Below are positions 30,413-43,323 of a DNA stretch of 64,000 nt, piece after piece. A program made the translations under genes and the position numbers. The stretch is from Scilla litardierei. Its lineage: Eukaryota > Streptophyta > Magnoliopsida > Asparagales > Asparagaceae. Numbering within the stretch: the first letter of the stretch is position 1; the number at the start of each line of letters is the position of its first letter. The notes below the pieces were generated by a model. The model did not search any database and had not been told where the DNA came from. It was given only the letters and a program-made list of their open reading frames with translations. The stretch spans positions 352,259,486 through 352,323,485 of the forward strand of contig CM061142.1 in assembly GCA_030789695.1 (NCBI GenBank), written 5' to 3'.

Positions 30413-33303
30413 TGTAACGGTCGGTTTCCGATTGTGCTATCTTTGTGCACGTGCTCTTGGTCGTGCACGTGTTTATTTTTAACTCTACTTATTTTGGAAC
30501 ATTATTGTGTGATATGTCGTTGTGACCCTCTCTGAGAGTACTACAATTGTGGTGGTGGCTTGCAACATCATTTCACGGGTCGTTCTCCCACGAATTGACT
30601 TTTTCTGAAGAGACGTCACGTTTCTCGCTTTTGGCACGAGACGTTTTTATTTTTAACTTCGTTTCTCGTCATCGAAATTGTGATCTGTCTCCTCTGAATT
30701 CTTTCTCTTGTCGACCCGGTCGCCCCGGTATTTTTTTTATAATTTTTGGGCTCCGTTTGAGCTATGTGCACGTTTAGACCCAACTTATTACAATTTTAAC
30801 CGTAACAACTTAACCCTAATATTAACCCTAGACCTAAATAATTGGCAGCCCCCACTTTTAAACCCTCCTCCTACTCACGTGGGCCCACTCCTATAAAGAA
30901 AGACCTAGGGTTGCGTTATTTTTTTCACAGCAAACGTTTTTCCCGCTGCCGGCCCTAGCGCACAAGCCCTCACCACGCAAAACCCTTTCCTCCACGGATC
31001 TGACCCACGCCGGAGGGCCAAGCCGCCGTCGATCAACTCCAGCTGCCTCCCCTGACTCCCCTCTCTCGCCTGTGACCCCGTACGGCGCCGGTCGCCGCCG
31101 CCAAAGCCATAAAAACGTCGGAAAAACTCGTACAGCAGCAGCAGAAGCCTGCAGCGGCCGCCGCCGCCGCCGCCGATGCCCCTCATTGCCGCCGTGGATT
31201 CCCTGCTGCCCCCTCTCGCCGTTGACAGTGACCTCAGGCCGCAGATCCTCAGAAAGCAGCGTGCTTGCTCGCTGTTTTGCGTGTTTGGCGTCGTTCCGAC
31301 GCGTCGCTATGATCTCACCGCTTCCTCTCGCTGTGGGAGTCATCCGACAGCCTCCTGCATCCTCTAGGGGCGTCTTCCGATGTCACGAGCATCACTTACG
31401 AATCTCGACGTCGTAGGCGTAGCGTACGTCGAACCGTTCGCCCCGAGTTGTTGTTACGGTTTCCCGGAAGCCGTAGAACGCCTTCCTGACACTCCTGCTC
31501 GCTGTCCAGCCCCTAGCCCGCTGTTCGCACTCTCTGTCCACTACCAGAGCGCGTCTGGCTACGCTGCCCGTAGCCGAGACGCCTCTAGAAGATGTTCCGT
31601 AGCCATGCCAATCAAATCGGTCGCCGTTCAGACTCTACTTCCCGTTCGCACCAACCCCTGGAGAGGTTAGTTCTCGAAACTCGTAGCGCAACCCAAACCG
31701 TAGCCAAAACTAAAAACCTAACTAAAAACGGCAACTTAACTCATTAAATTTAATTTATGCTCTTTTAAAACGATGTGGAACCGTAGACAGACGATCAGAC
31801 TTTTGACTGTGCACATAGGATAGAATCGTCGGATAGGCTGATCGGACAACTCGACTCGTGACTGTTAGTGTATCCACGCTCAACCTAGAAATGAACTTAA
31901 ATAGGAATTTCTAAAATCGCGACCTGACACCGTCGCCGTGACTGTTTCAGACGGACTACCACGGACGCGATGACTGGACGAGACGCCCCGGACGGACGAC
32001 CCCCTCGCCACCGCAGGCAAGTGTACCCACCGCGTCTTGGTCTTAAATTGTTAGAACTGTTAGACTGTGAGTGTTTAGATTCCGGATGTGAAATGATAGC
32101 GTCTGGGTCACCCTGACGACTTAGACTTGACGACGAAGTCTAAGTCCGACGAACAACAACTCGTGACACTTTAGGATTATCTTGTGTGTGCGTGCGTGTG
32201 GACACCCTAGAATAACTCTCCCGTACACTGGTCGTGTCTTGTCACTGTTACACACTGGTCGTGTCTTGTCACTGTTACACAAAAAGCCTTCGGGTGTTTC
32301 AGATGCTTCCCGAGCGGAAGTGATCTCCGTGATACAAAAAGCCTTTGGGCGTTTCAGATGCTCTCCTTGCGGGAGTGATCTCCGTGTTACAAAAAGCCTT
32401 CGGGCATTTCAGATGATCTCCTTGCGGGAGTGATCTCTGTGTTACAAAAGCCTGCGGGCGTTTCAGGTGCTTCCCTAACGGAAGTGATCTCTGTACTTCT
32501 TGTCCTGAGTTCTGGGGTTTGGGGTAGGGTTGAGCATGCGCACGGGGAGAGGGTCTGATCCCCCTCAACCCGTAAGGCGTGAACCCTTCGTGTCGTGTCG
32601 TTTCGTGTCGTGTCCTACTTGTCTTGTCTGTCTTCGTCTTGTCCTGACACCTTTAGGTTAGTCCCGTAGTCAGTAGCACACGCTACGACTACTGCCTACT
32701 ACGCTTTACTTTCCCACTACGTTACTTCTGTTGTTACTTTGTTATTACTCCAGCATGTTAATCAACCAGTAAAACGATGTTTAATAGTTCAGTACACTTG
32801 TAGTAGGGTCTGACATTCTGTTGTAGACTTTACCTGACGTACAGTTCCTTTCTTTGGTGATGTACGTCAGGTGTCGAGCCGGAGTACGACGACCAGACCG
32901 AGCTACCAGATGACGTCGAGCCGGAGGACGTCGATCCTGAGTACGTGCCCGAGGACGACCAGAGTTAGAGATCCCCACTGCTGATCCGGAGGTTCCACTT
33001 TAGTTGTTGGGTGCATAGCACCTTTTGTTTTCCTGTCTAGGTTGGGTGCTTGCACCGGTAGTTTCCTTTTCTACAGTTGTAGCCCTTCGGGCGTCTTAGA
33101 ATCTCAATACTTTGGATATTTATTTTGGAATAAAATGATTGTCTTTCTTTTCGTACTTTTATTGTCCTGTACTAACATGCAGGGACCTGTACCTTCGACT
33201 TGGAGTACCACACAGACGCTTATTGGGTCCGGGCTTCTCGCCCCGGCCTAAGCAAGCCTTAGTCACGCTTCGCCTCCGTTGTTTTGGGAAGTGGGGCGTG
33301 ACA
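30413..33303 (+). repeat. E3: 3' LTR
   Basis: Partner of 22667-25577 with scattered substitutions and a deletion of about 19 bp near 32030. It ends GTGGGGCGTGACA and is followed by the TSD TCACC. It keeps the hairpin, the 55-bp array and the acidic frame. Confidence 0.9.
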
Positions 33304-34291
33304 TCACCCGATCAGGTGATGTTGTTTTCTATAAATAGAGACCCTAGGTTTCCAGAAACGAGGAGCTGTTATTTTTGCTGTTTTTTCTCTCTCTTGACGG
33401 CTGTAATATTCTAGATACTTGTAAGTTGTCAGATCTTTACCAAACTTTAATATAGTGTTATTTGCATTGCTCTTATTACTTTTCAATTGCCTGATCATGC
33501 TTTTAACGGTCGATTTTCATTTAGATTGCTTTTTTACCTAATATGTGTGAGTAGTTCCTAAATCTGGGATTTTGGTGGAAACCCCTTCGTGGGTTCTCCC
33601 TAATGCGTCCATAGGACTAGGAAATCGATAGGGATTAGGAATCTATCGGTTACACTGGGTGTTTCATTGTCATCGACGGGAAAAAGACCGCCTTTGACTG
33701 TTGGGCGAAGGGGGAATAAACTTGGCGGTTGACTCCCTAGCCATAGCTCATGCCCTTAGCGTAGACGTCGAATCCTAGCGCGTGGGAGCGGCAGGATGAG
33801 ATGTTGGGAGTTATCGTTGCGAGCTTAGTGCTCCCAGAGTCGGTCAGTGTTAATGGACATGGGAATGCCCACTGACCGAACCCGAGAAGTCCGGCGTATC
33901 ATCCTGGGCACTGACCGGAATATCTGTCCCATGGGATGCCGGTATCACTCTCAGAGGCAACGTCTCACCATTAGACCCTAATTCCGATCGTTATCCCATC
34001 CGTCGGCCGTATTGGCGAGAATCACACGATAGGGTGGAAACCGAAATCCCGGGTTTCCCTTTATATTGTTTATCCCTCACATTCTATTTTTCGTGACAAC
34101 CCATCTACCGATTCGGGCTAGCTCACACATGGGGTGAATCCGGTCCTTTCTGACGCAAGCACAACCACGCCTCCCTGAGTTCGACCCCCAAGCCACACTA
34201 CAACACCGTGCGCTTGCGGTTATAAATATTTAAATCTCACGCCCCCAACCATATATTGCACACATCTGACACGCACAATGCAGGGACGTCA
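33304..34291 (+). repeat. D: 3' LTR, part 2
   Basis: After the TSD the D LTR resumes at CGATCAGGTGATG, followed by TATAAATA (33330) and the same leader as 13526-14478. It ends GGGACGTCA, followed by the D TSD CGTTT (34292-34296). Confidence 0.88.
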
Positions 34292-34296
34292 CGTTT

Positions 34297-36415
34297 CTCT
34301 TTTTTCTACGCGTCGACGCGAGCGCATCACTGTTTTAAGAATTTTTCATCGTAGATTAACTAAATACTTTAGCTAATTTATTTCACTAATTACCAATTAT
34401 GCTTACTAAAAACTTTGGTTAATTAATTAATTACATCTCCTTAAATAGCTTACCTAATTCCAACACCCACCAGCCATGATGCATCAGCAACCCACGAGTT
34501 CCTTTCTAACGCTTGGGTTCATGCACTTGCTTAGTCAAAGGTTAACCCCCAAACTCCCATCATTAATACCAAGTTTATATTATAATATACATTTCTATCA
34601 TTTTAAACACCATGTTTACAGCAAACACAACACACCCAACCCCACAAAAAACAAACTCTCTGCCTCCCTGTGGTGAAGCCTCCCCATCACCAGCGACCAC
34701 TACACCCCTCCAAGCCAACGACCCCACCGACGAGCCGCTCTCTCCTCCATTTTCAACCGCACCTCCCTCCTCCCGATCTGCCGTACCGCCCCCGACACTT
34801 CCCCCGACAGGCCATGCCCTGATGCCCAGGGCCACGCTCCTCCTTCTAGCCGCACCACCTATTGCCCGCAACCCCAGATCCACCGCTGCCCCGCTTCCTG
34901 CGGCCGCTGCCTCACTGCCAGACTAGTGCCCACAGCACCTCGCACCACCCTGTAGCAGCCCGCTGCCGTGTCGCCCATGCCCTGCCGCACCACCCCCTGC
35001 CGAGCCTGCCACCTTCACCGATCAGCCCCGGACCTCCGACCTCCCCTTCCTCCTAGCTGAGAACCCGTCGCTGTCGCACCGATCCGCGACGCCGCCACAC
35101 CGACCAGTGCCACCGCTACACAGATCCACCTACTGCCGAGCCTCTGCCCAGATCAGGCTGCATGCGCTGCCGATCTGCCATCTGAATGCCTCCGCAGCTG
35201 CCCACCACTGCTCAGATCCACCCCCGCCTTGATCCCCCTCTCCTCTGCAACAAAAAAGAGGAAGAAAGAAAAGAAGAAGAAGAAGAGACAGATTTAGAAA
35301 GAGTAGGTGAGGAGATATTTTAAAGAGTTTTTTAAATTATATTCTGATTATATAAGTTATAATAGTTATATGTTTAGTTATTAGTATTAAGAATTAGTTC
35401 TATAAACTAAGTTTCTAAAATTAGTTTATAATAATATAAAAAATTAATTTTATATAATAACTTAGTTATATGTTTTTATTATTAGTATGTGTAGCTAACT
35501 CATTTTGTAACACGTGTGAACCTAGGTAACGCTACTGCTGATCGAACCGCGCCTTTTACGACACGTCGTATCAGTAACTCATCATTCCCTAGCTATGGTT
35601 TTAAAAATTATAAAAAAATGCATGTTAAAACTAGTTTCATTTCGTTTTCAAGTGTTTCATTTGAACAGGTAGATAATCTTGATAAACTGCATAATATCGT
35701 AAAAGAATCGATCGGACTACGTGTCATACTTAACTGTAAAATGTAACAATCTAGATAATGACTTGTAAGTTACAAATATGGGTAACATCACAGACACTTG
35801 GGGGTTTCGGGGTAACTTATAATAGCGAATGTGCGGGAGCGACCAGTTCAGGCTTTGTTGTTGTTGTCCCACTCGTCGGTGACAAACTTACAGACATGAA
35901 TCACATATTATTGAACAATATCGTATTTGTTGCACAGTTTTGGTTTAACCTGGGTACGCGCACCCGTGGTATGAGATGGACTCTTGGTTGATCATTATAC
36001 TACACTTTATAAGTCACGATCTAGGTTTAGCACCGTTATACTCTCGTTACCTTGTCATCTTTAATAATGTTTCATTTAATTGCTGATAAATTGTGGAAGT
36101 CGTAAATCTGCAAAGCTATATATTTGCTCTATTTCCATACCATTATTGAATGCTCTTTTACTTCTAGTCTCTACTAGCTTACCATGCTTGTATATTGTTT
36201 TGAATTCCATGCTATAGATACTTTGAGTTACGTCTGATCCTGGCAACCCTTCTTTTTGTGGTGGACCCGCCATATATTTCATAGGTTGAAGTGGTGACAC
36301 TTGAGTTGACAGACGCTAAGCTTGCAGTTGAGTTTGACCAGGAGGATGCTGATTACTGAGAGGGAAAGTAAGTCTGGTACATTATTTTATGCTTTTCAGA
36401 GAGTGGCTTGGTATG
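34297..36415 (+). repeat. C: 3' LTR, part 2 of 3
   Basis: The C LTR continues after D. It has an AT-rich stretch with TATA-like sequence near 34571, a GC-rich leader (34620-35250) like those of E3 and B, and AT-rich sequence. An acceptor-like TTTCATAG (36284) is followed by a short acidic frame ending FDQEDADY (stop 36358). There is no coding domain; reading frames in the GC-rich part are shadows. It is interrupted at GTATG by F. Confidence 0.6.
36411..36415. repeat. Left target-site duplication of F (GTATG)
   Basis: GTATG is repeated at 46195-46199. Confidence 0.85.
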
Positions 36416-37259
36416 TGAAAATCAGTACGCAGTAAAGAATATAGCGAACAGCGTAAAAGCACACAACTTGCAAGGACACACAAGAGTTGGTATCGCAGTT
36501 CGGTGCGCACACCTACATCTGCGGGGCCACGCCCAGAAAATTGAATACTTCACTAAAAAGTTTGGAGAATACAAATTCTACAATTCACGCTTTAATAAGG
36601 AAGAACACTCTCATCCTTAAAAACAAACCGTGAGGGGATGATCGCAATCAACCCCGTGAAGTATTCTTGGCAAGCTCCCCTTGCCTGCAAGCTCCCCTTG
36701 CACCACCGACTCGATCAACTCCCTTGATCCTGCGTGCGCAGCCGTCGGCCTCCCTCCCGGAGAATTTTCTTCAACTTTCTTCGGCAAAAGCGTTAACCTA
36801 GCCGCCACACGCTCCAAGCCTTAAAAGGTGAAAGCCCCCGCAATCTTCGATTCAATCTCAATCCCAGCAATCGTCGATCCTAGATTCGATTCAATCAACA
36901 GCAATGACAGTAGCGGCTTTGGCAAGAAGGAGATCCTGAAGAATCCGAAACAGAAAGTTGTTTGAGAATAATTTGCCGAGAATCTCTCTTCAACCGTTTC
37001 TCAATATGGTAACCGGAGATTAAACCCAATCATCTCTAAACCAGTTAATAACTACCATAAGTGCCAGATATGAAAGATAGAGAATACCGGAATACGTAAA
37101 CGCCAATTGCACATCCTGAATCTGCAGCCAATTGACGCAAGTAGACATCTCCTGTTGAACATCCCAGTACAACAAACTGTTCAACAAAATGTCCAACATT
37201 CGCAAGTGCCATACATGACAATTCCGCAACCAAGAATAATCACAGGATGATTCCTGACA
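36416..37259 (-). repeat. F: 3' LTR
   Basis: On the plus strand it begins TGAAAATCAGTACGC and ends GATTCCTGACA. It is the same length as the 5' LTR with only a few differences. It contains GTTGAACA, GTACAACA and GTTCAACA motifs near 37152-37198. Confidence 0.92.
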
Positions 37260-37554
37260 ATCTCCCCTTTTGTCATTTAGTGGCATAACATTCGGTATGA
37301 TAGAGGAAGAAAGAAATTGTGCAATTGATAAGCATTGAAACCCCTTGGAGACACATTGCATCATAAGTAGACGTCCAACAAAACATTCAACAGGACGCTA
37401 GGTATCCAACAAAACATTCAACACGCTACACACTAGTCTTCCAACAAAACATTCAACAAGATGACGCTAGACTTCCAACAACACGATCAACAATTCTTTC
37501 AACAAAGCATCGAGTATCAGATAAGAGAGAAAACAAACCGCTTCTCCCCTTTTG
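37260..37554 (-). other. F: polypurine tracts and TTCAACA repeats
   Basis: On the minus strand, CAAAAGGGGAGATT abuts the 3' LTR and AAAAGGGGAGAAG recurs at 37541-37554; multiple polypurine sites are characteristic of Sireviruses. Between them (37367-37508) CCAACAAAACATTCAACA-type units repeat four to five times. Confidence 0.65.
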
Positions 37555-37576
37555 CGCCACAAAAGACAAAAAAACC

Positions 37577-38779
37577 TCATAAATCCGCAGAGGGACCATT
37601 CCTCAGAGAAGACAGCTTGCTCTGCAGCAGCTCCTTGTGACGATTCAGAAGTACCCGCTGACTCTCAAGAAACAGAAGTTGATCATCAATATTCTGTAGA
37701 GCAGTCTCGAGAAACTGAATATCAACTGTACTCGCAGAGGAAGCAGTAGCTTCAGTTGCAGGACAGGGTGGAGGAGTTTGCGAGGCTGGAGGCACAGAGA
37801 AGGACGGGTCAGCAGTAGGATGAGGAGAGGATGTCGAAGACACATTATGAAGAGAGGGAACCAAGTCAGTGATGTCATCCAATTTTCCGGCCACAGACTT
37901 TGCCGTATACGAGATACTCTCACAGGATGAGGGAAGATCTGACGAGGACAGAGGCACCTTTTGAGCTAGGAGCAACATAGATATAAGAGCTCCATGAGGC
38001 AACAAGGTCCCGGAGGAGGATATCTCAGCACACGATAGGATAGAGTCAAAAATAATCCGGCCCAAATTAAAAACCTGAGAGGTTCCAGCAGCGAACAACA
38101 GCCTGCACATATCTCGAGTAACCACAGACACATTTGATGTAGGAAGCCAGTTCCTCGTCGCAATCCGGTAGAGAATAAAAAACTTGGCCGTAAGAGCAGA
38201 TGAAGGAAAAACCGATGATTTTGTAGGCCAAATCTGAAGCTTCCCTGCAGTCACAGTTCGGATCAATTTATCAAACTCGACTTCTGTAGACTCTCCATAA
38301 GCAGGAGCCGATGTGGGACATTTCCATTCCAATAATTTATTCAGAGAGGAAGGAGAAAAAGTAATTATCTTGCCCCGAACGTAATTTCTGCAATGCCAAC
38401 GAGAAGACCCTTCTCCAGCAGCTTTGGATAGATTACAATAAAATTCCCTGACTAACACAGGATAGTAGGAACTGAAGCATGTGGCAGCACGGAACAGTCC
38501 GAGAGACTTCAAAATAGTTGCAATCTGGGTCTTGTCAAACGAGGCAATGTTCAGAACTTTTTCAGGAAGGAACGATTTCTCTGAATAAGAAGGCCATCGG
38601 TTCTTGCGATCTTTGTCGAAGAAAATTCTGCTAAATGCATCCGAGGAAGTAAACGACGGAGAACGAGAGGAGCTTGAAGCTGAGTTTTTTGACCTCTTAG
38701 TCGGAGAGCCATCAGTATTGCACGAAGGAGCAGAGCGCTTCTTGGAGCACGATCGATCCTTGCGCATAAAAGAGGACAA
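37577..38779 (-). pseudogene. F: env-like frame, C-terminal part
   Basis: 400 codons. After a Lys/Ser-rich start comes a folded-looking domain with YYPVLVREFYCNL, HCRNYVRGKIITFSPSSLN and PSSALTAKFFILYRIATRNW. It resembles the putative plant transposon protein domain (PF20167) often found in the extra gene of Sireviruses. A Pro/Ser-rich linker and a coiled-coil-like C-terminus follow (LETALQNIDDQLLFLESQR). It is separated from 38874-40124 by a frameshift and a TAA near 38789. The function is unknown. Confidence 0.65.
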
Positions 38780-38873
38780 AGGAGGTTCTTAAGGACCAGA
38801 GATCTCAGGTGATGCACCCTGTGTTGCAACATTTTGTGCAACAATATTTTCAACACTAGCATCCTTGAAGGAA

Positions 38874-40124
38874 TCAGGAACCATTTTTTTCAGTTTCAAC
38901 ATTAAGACCCACATTGCCCCCACCAACAGCTGTAGTATCTTGACTCAGGGAACATTTTTCTAAAGTGACTTCAACATTTACCTCACAACTAGCAGTCCCA
39001 CATCCAGACTCAACATTGGCATTGATCTTTTCTGAAGCAGCTTGCATCTCACTGACACCTCTTTCAGAACAGTTTGAGGGATCCTGAGGAATTTCAGACG
39101 ATTCTAAATCCATAGGAGAGGGATCAGGATCTTCAGAGGCATTTAGAGACTGATCTTTTTGAGACATATCATCAGTATGAGGCATGTCTTCCACAGTGTC
39201 TTTCAGACGTGACTCCTTACTACTGTCTGCACATTCATGATCAACCATCTCAGAGTCTTTTCCAGGCTCAGAAGCTTCTTGAGATGAGAACATAGGCACA
39301 TTTTGAGAACACGCATTCACATCACAATTAGGGACATTGATCATGTTCTGAGAACCTTCATCCACTGACAAAGGTGATGTAAAGACATGTACCTCTTCCT
39401 GACAAGGAGCAGCCTGCCTTTTCTCATCTCCTGGATCACCTTTCTCCACATCATCCTTGTTACTCAGCACATCATCCTTCCCAACAGGATTCTCAGAAGG
39501 AAAGTTAGACGAAGATGCTCCTGAAGTCCCTCTGGACTTAGGCAGATCAGCAAACACCGGGGAGTCTATTACATCAACTTCAGAGATTTTAACAAAAGAT
39601 TTCGGGTTCCAGGTGCGAATAATAATTTTTCTATCACGAGGAACTCTAACACTCATGACTTTCCCCAAAATCTTCTTACGCATCAGACCTTTGAAATGAA
39701 TATAAGATACATCCACGTAGGAGAGATCCAATTCTTTTCCTGTTCTCCGCAGATACCAGAACCAGTCTTGAATAGTTACCAGATCAGGAAAACTTTCATC
39801 GTCATCATACGCTTCATCATCCTCGGAATTTTTAGGAAGGGGGAATTCAAGAATTGGGGAAAACTTCACCAACTCTAAATTAGAGACTTTAGAAGGATGC
39901 ATGCCACCAAACGAGGAAGAGGAGAGAGATGGAGAGAGATTACCACTGGAAGATCTTGGCATAGAGCGAGAAAACACCCCTTTACGTTTAACCGAAGAGG
40001 ACGAGGAAGGCAGAGCACTTTTCCGAGCGGATGTCGTTCGACGAGACGACCGACGAGGGGGCACCGACGACTCATCCGACTGATTTCTTGCCATTAAAGA
40101 TGAGCAGGGAGAGGCTTCAATCAA
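38874..40124 (-). pseudogene. F: env-like frame, N-terminal part
   Basis: About 410 codons; the likely start is the internal Met at 40094 (MARNQSDESSVPPRRSSRR). A basic Ser-rich head is followed by a short folded region (FPDLVTIQDWFWYLRRTGKE, VMSVRVPRDRKIIIRTWNPK) and a long acidic, low-complexity part. The frame ends just after a run of seven A residues on the minus strand (near 38881-38887). The other reading frame is open across that run, so one indel probably split a single long gene. It lies after RNase H, the usual place of the Sirevirus env-like gene. Confidence 0.6.
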
Positions 40125-40332
40125 GCCGATTTCAAGAACCCTAGATGAGGGGTTAGGAGAATCTTGGAGAAAATTTGAGTAGAAGAAAAAGCGCCTTGGG
40201 AACGAAACGAATCAGAGGGTAATAATAACGGGTAAGAAAATAAAAGAAAACCGACCCGTCAGCAGAGATTAATAGACCCTCATAATGTTGCAACATGATG
40301 TTGCAACAAATATCTCAACACAAGAAGCAACA

Positions 40333-40902
40333 TTAGATACGACACAGCCCTAGGGCTTGCCGCAATTCCTCAAATCTGGCAGAATCAAGTGGCTTTGTAA
40401 AAATGTCTGCTAGTTGATTAGCTGTAGCAACATACTCCATAACTAGGGATTTCTTCTCAACCAGCTCTCTAATAAAGTGATGTCGGATGTCGATATGTTT
40501 CGTTCTAGAATGTTGGACAGGGTTCTTGGAGATATTTATAGCACTCTGGTTGTCACACAAAATGGTCATAGTTCCTTGTTCCAGTCCATAGTCTACCAGC
40601 ATTTGCTTCAACCATAGCAGTTGTGTACAACAACTTCCCGCTGCAATATACTCAGCCTCAGCTGTAGATAACGATATGGAGTTCTGTTTTTTACTATACC
40701 ATGACACCAGGTTGTTCCCCACATAAAAACATCCTCCGGTGGTGCTTTTCCGATCATCTGTATTTCCTGCCCAGTCAGCATCACTGTATCCTGAGACAAG
40801 AGTATTCGTATCCTTTGTATACCATATACCATAGTCTGCTGTTCCGCTGATATACCTAATAATCCTCTTTACAGCAGTAATATGAGATTCCTTAGGGCTT
40901 GC
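40333..40902 (-). pseudogene. F: RNase H
   Basis: Copia-type RNase H: SLSTAEAEYIAAGSCC, LCDNQSAINISKNPVQHSRT and KHIDIRHHFIRELVEK, ending LADIFTKPLD. Just upstream, near 40608-40832, GYSDADWAGNTDDRKST can be followed through a frame break. Confidence 0.85.
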
Positions 40903-42036
40903 TTAATAACGAGCACAGACTCCAACACTAAAGCTGATATCCGGTCGGCTAGCTGTTAAATATAACAAGCTACCTATCATGCTTCTATAGAGAGTAACTT
41001 CAACATCTCTTCCTCCTTCATCCTTAGAGAGTTTTTCAGATGTGCTCATGGGAGTCCTAACATGTCTGGCATTTTCTAAACCAAATCTCTTGACAAGATT
41101 TCTAGCATATTTGCTCTGTGAGATGAATAGACCATCCTGACACTGTTTAACTTGGAGCCCAGGAAATACATTCAACTCACCTACCATGCTCATTTCAAAC
41201 TCCCTTTGCATGAGATTAATAAACTCATGCACAAGTTGTTGTGATGTTGAGCCGAAGACTATGTCGTCAACATAGATCTGGGCAATCATCACACTTGTTC
41301 TTGTCCTTTGAACAAATAAGGTCTTATCAGCTCCTCCTCTTTCATATCCCTTTTTGAGAAGATACGTGGTCAATCTCTCATACCAGGCCCTTGGAGCTTG
41401 CTTCAGCCCATACAATGCCTTCTTCAGCTTGTACACATGATTCGGAAGAAACGGATCAGCAAATCCTTTGGGTTGTTCAACATACACTTCTTCATTCAAC
41501 AACCCGTTTAGAAAGGCACTTTTCACGTCCATTTGATGCAGTTTGAAGTTTAAGCTACAGGCAACCGCAAGTAACAGTCTAACAGATTCCAACCGTGCTA
41601 CAGGGGCGAATGTCTTATCGAAGTCAATGCCTTCCACTTGGGTATACCCTTGAGCAACAAGCCGGGCTTTATTCTGGGTGACATTTCCCTTCTCATCTGT
41701 CTTATTTTTGAATATCCACTTTGTCCCGATGACATTAGTTCCTTTTGGTCTCTCCACAAGACTCCAAACGTCATTTCGTTGGAATTGGTTTAGTTCCTCT
41801 TGCATAGCCGAGACCCAGAAATCATCACCAATTGCTTCCTTCACATTTTTGGGTTCGATAGTAGAAAGAAAGCAAGCATACCCAGCCAGATCTCTGTAAT
41901 TAACACGACTAGTACCTCTGGTGCGACGACTGTCGTGAACGTCACCAATGATTAGTTCCGGCGGATGATCTCGTATGATCTTTGTAATTCCCTCAGCATC
42001 TTGAGCATTTTCAGCTTCTACTTGAGTTGACTCCAT
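40903..42036 (-). pseudogene. F: reverse transcriptase
   Basis: Copia reverse transcriptase of the Sirevirus lineage. It shows [34 protein letters not shown] with the first catalytic Asp, [17 protein letters not shown] and [10 protein letters not shown] with the intact YVDD box. [15 protein letters not shown] closes the frame at a TAA stop. Upstream the frame connects through an acidic linker to integrase. Confidence 0.88.
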
Positions 42037-42177
42037 GTTGGCAGTATCCTGTGTTGCAACAATTTGTTCAACATGGTTCTGTTTGGTCTTGTTTGTTGCA
42101 ACATCACTTTCAACACGAACATCATCTTCATTTATGTCTTCTTGACCTCCTTTCTCACCGGTCAGAATAGATTCTCC

Positions 42178-43290
42178 CTAATCAAAATCATCAACCACAA
42201 CATTAATGGATTCCATCATGACATCTGTTCGTTCATTCAGCACACGGAACGCACGACTCCTTGTAGAATATCCCAAGAAAATTCCTTTGTCACTCTTGGT
42301 GTCGAATTTCCGTCTTGGTGTTCGATCTTGCAGGATGTAGCACTTGCTTCCAAAAATATGAAAGTAGGAGACATCAGGCTTTCGACCTTTCCATATTTCA
42401 TATGGAGTTTTCTTAGTCTGTGGTCGAAGATAAACCCTGTTGATGGTGTAACATGCAGTATTAATCGCTTCAGCCCACCACTTAGTATTCACTTTTCGGG
42501 CATTCAGCATAACACGAGCCATTTCCTGAAGAGTTCGATTCTTCCTTTTGACAACTCCGTTTTGCTGAGGAGTCTTAGGAGCCGAGAATTCATGTCCTAT
42601 ACCTTGTGCCTCACAGAATTCAGAGAATGAGTGATTCTCAAACTCTTTTCTGTGATCACTACGGATTCGAATGACTTTCCCTATGTTGTCTCCTCTTTCT
42701 ACTTGCAGACGAGTACACAGGTTTTTGAAAGCATTAAAAGTGTCTGATTTTTCCTTAAGAAAATCCACCCAGGTGAAGCGTGAAAAATCATCAACACAAA
42801 CAAAAATGTACTTCTTACCTCCGACACTTGTTTCTGAAGTGGGTCCAATCAGATCCATATGCAGTAGCTCCAGAGTTTTTGATGTTGTGATATTCTGAAT
42901 TTGTTTGTGACTAATTTTCTTCTGCTTCCCCAGTTGGCAGGCTTCGTACACTCCTTCTTTCTTCTTGATTAACGTAGGCATTCCTCGGACAGCTCTTGCT
43001 TTGGAGATTTTCATTAAGGTCTTGAAGTTAACATGGCCTAATTTCTGATGCCATTGTTCAGAAGCATCTGTGGTGATACTCAGACATCTGTCAGGTTCTT
43101 GCAACAGGTAGCAATTGTCACTGGATCTTTTTCCAGAAAGAATACATACTTTATCACCATTAAACACAAGACATTCATTTTTGTTGAACCGAACCAGCAG
43201 CCCTTGATCGCACAGCTGACTTATACTGATGAGATTAGCCTTTAGATTTTCAACATGCATCACATCTTTCAATTTCAGAGTTTCTGTCAT
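42178..43290 (-). pseudogene. F: integrase with altered active site
   Basis: The pre-integrase segment has EQWHQKLGHVNFKTLMKI. Zinc-binding HHCC follows, but the first Cys of the pair is Tyr (VYEACQLGK). The core has LLHMDLIGPT (Asp), RIRSDHRKEFEN (Asp) and TPQQNGVVKRKNRTLQEMA. In the last motif copia elements normally have the catalytic Glu where this copy reads Lys. The frame is bounded by stops at 42178 and near 43316. Confidence 0.86.
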
Positions 43291-43323
43291 ATTCAGATTA
43301 CCTTTCCCAATAACTTTGCTTCT

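Larger units (their letters stand above)
22667..33303 (+). mobile_element. E3: Tekay-type Ty3/gypsy element in the D 3' LTR
   Basis: LTRs of 2911 and 2891 bp (22667-25577, 30413-33303) with TSD TCACC enclose gag, protease, reverse transcriptase, RNase H, integrase and chromodomain in one pol frame. Only a handful of stop codons break it, and it is the least damaged gypsy element here. The LTR sequence is unrelated to that of E2 over most of its length, while pol, introns, primer-binding site and polypurine tract are clearly shared. Confidence 0.9.
1355..34291 (+). mobile_element. D: Athila-like Ty3/gypsy element with two nested insertions
   Basis: The element has paired LTRs beginning TGACGTGC and ending GACGTCA (5-bp terminal inverted repeat), TSD CGTTT, an Athila-type primer-binding site matching tRNA-Asp (14486-14503) and a polypurine tract (21971-21986). 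Internally it carries gag, an aspartic protease and an ATHILA ORF-1-like region with a proline-rich tail. There is no recognisable reverse transcriptase, RNase H or integrase between protease and ORF-1, so it is non-autonomous. Its 5' LTR is split by E2 and its 3' LTR by E3. Without those insertions it is about 10.8 kb. Confidence 0.85.

Noticed and set aside
37020..37364. Small frames in the F LTRs (also 36617-36817, 45552-46168)
   Set aside because: Identical in both LTRs, no domain, part of the LTR.
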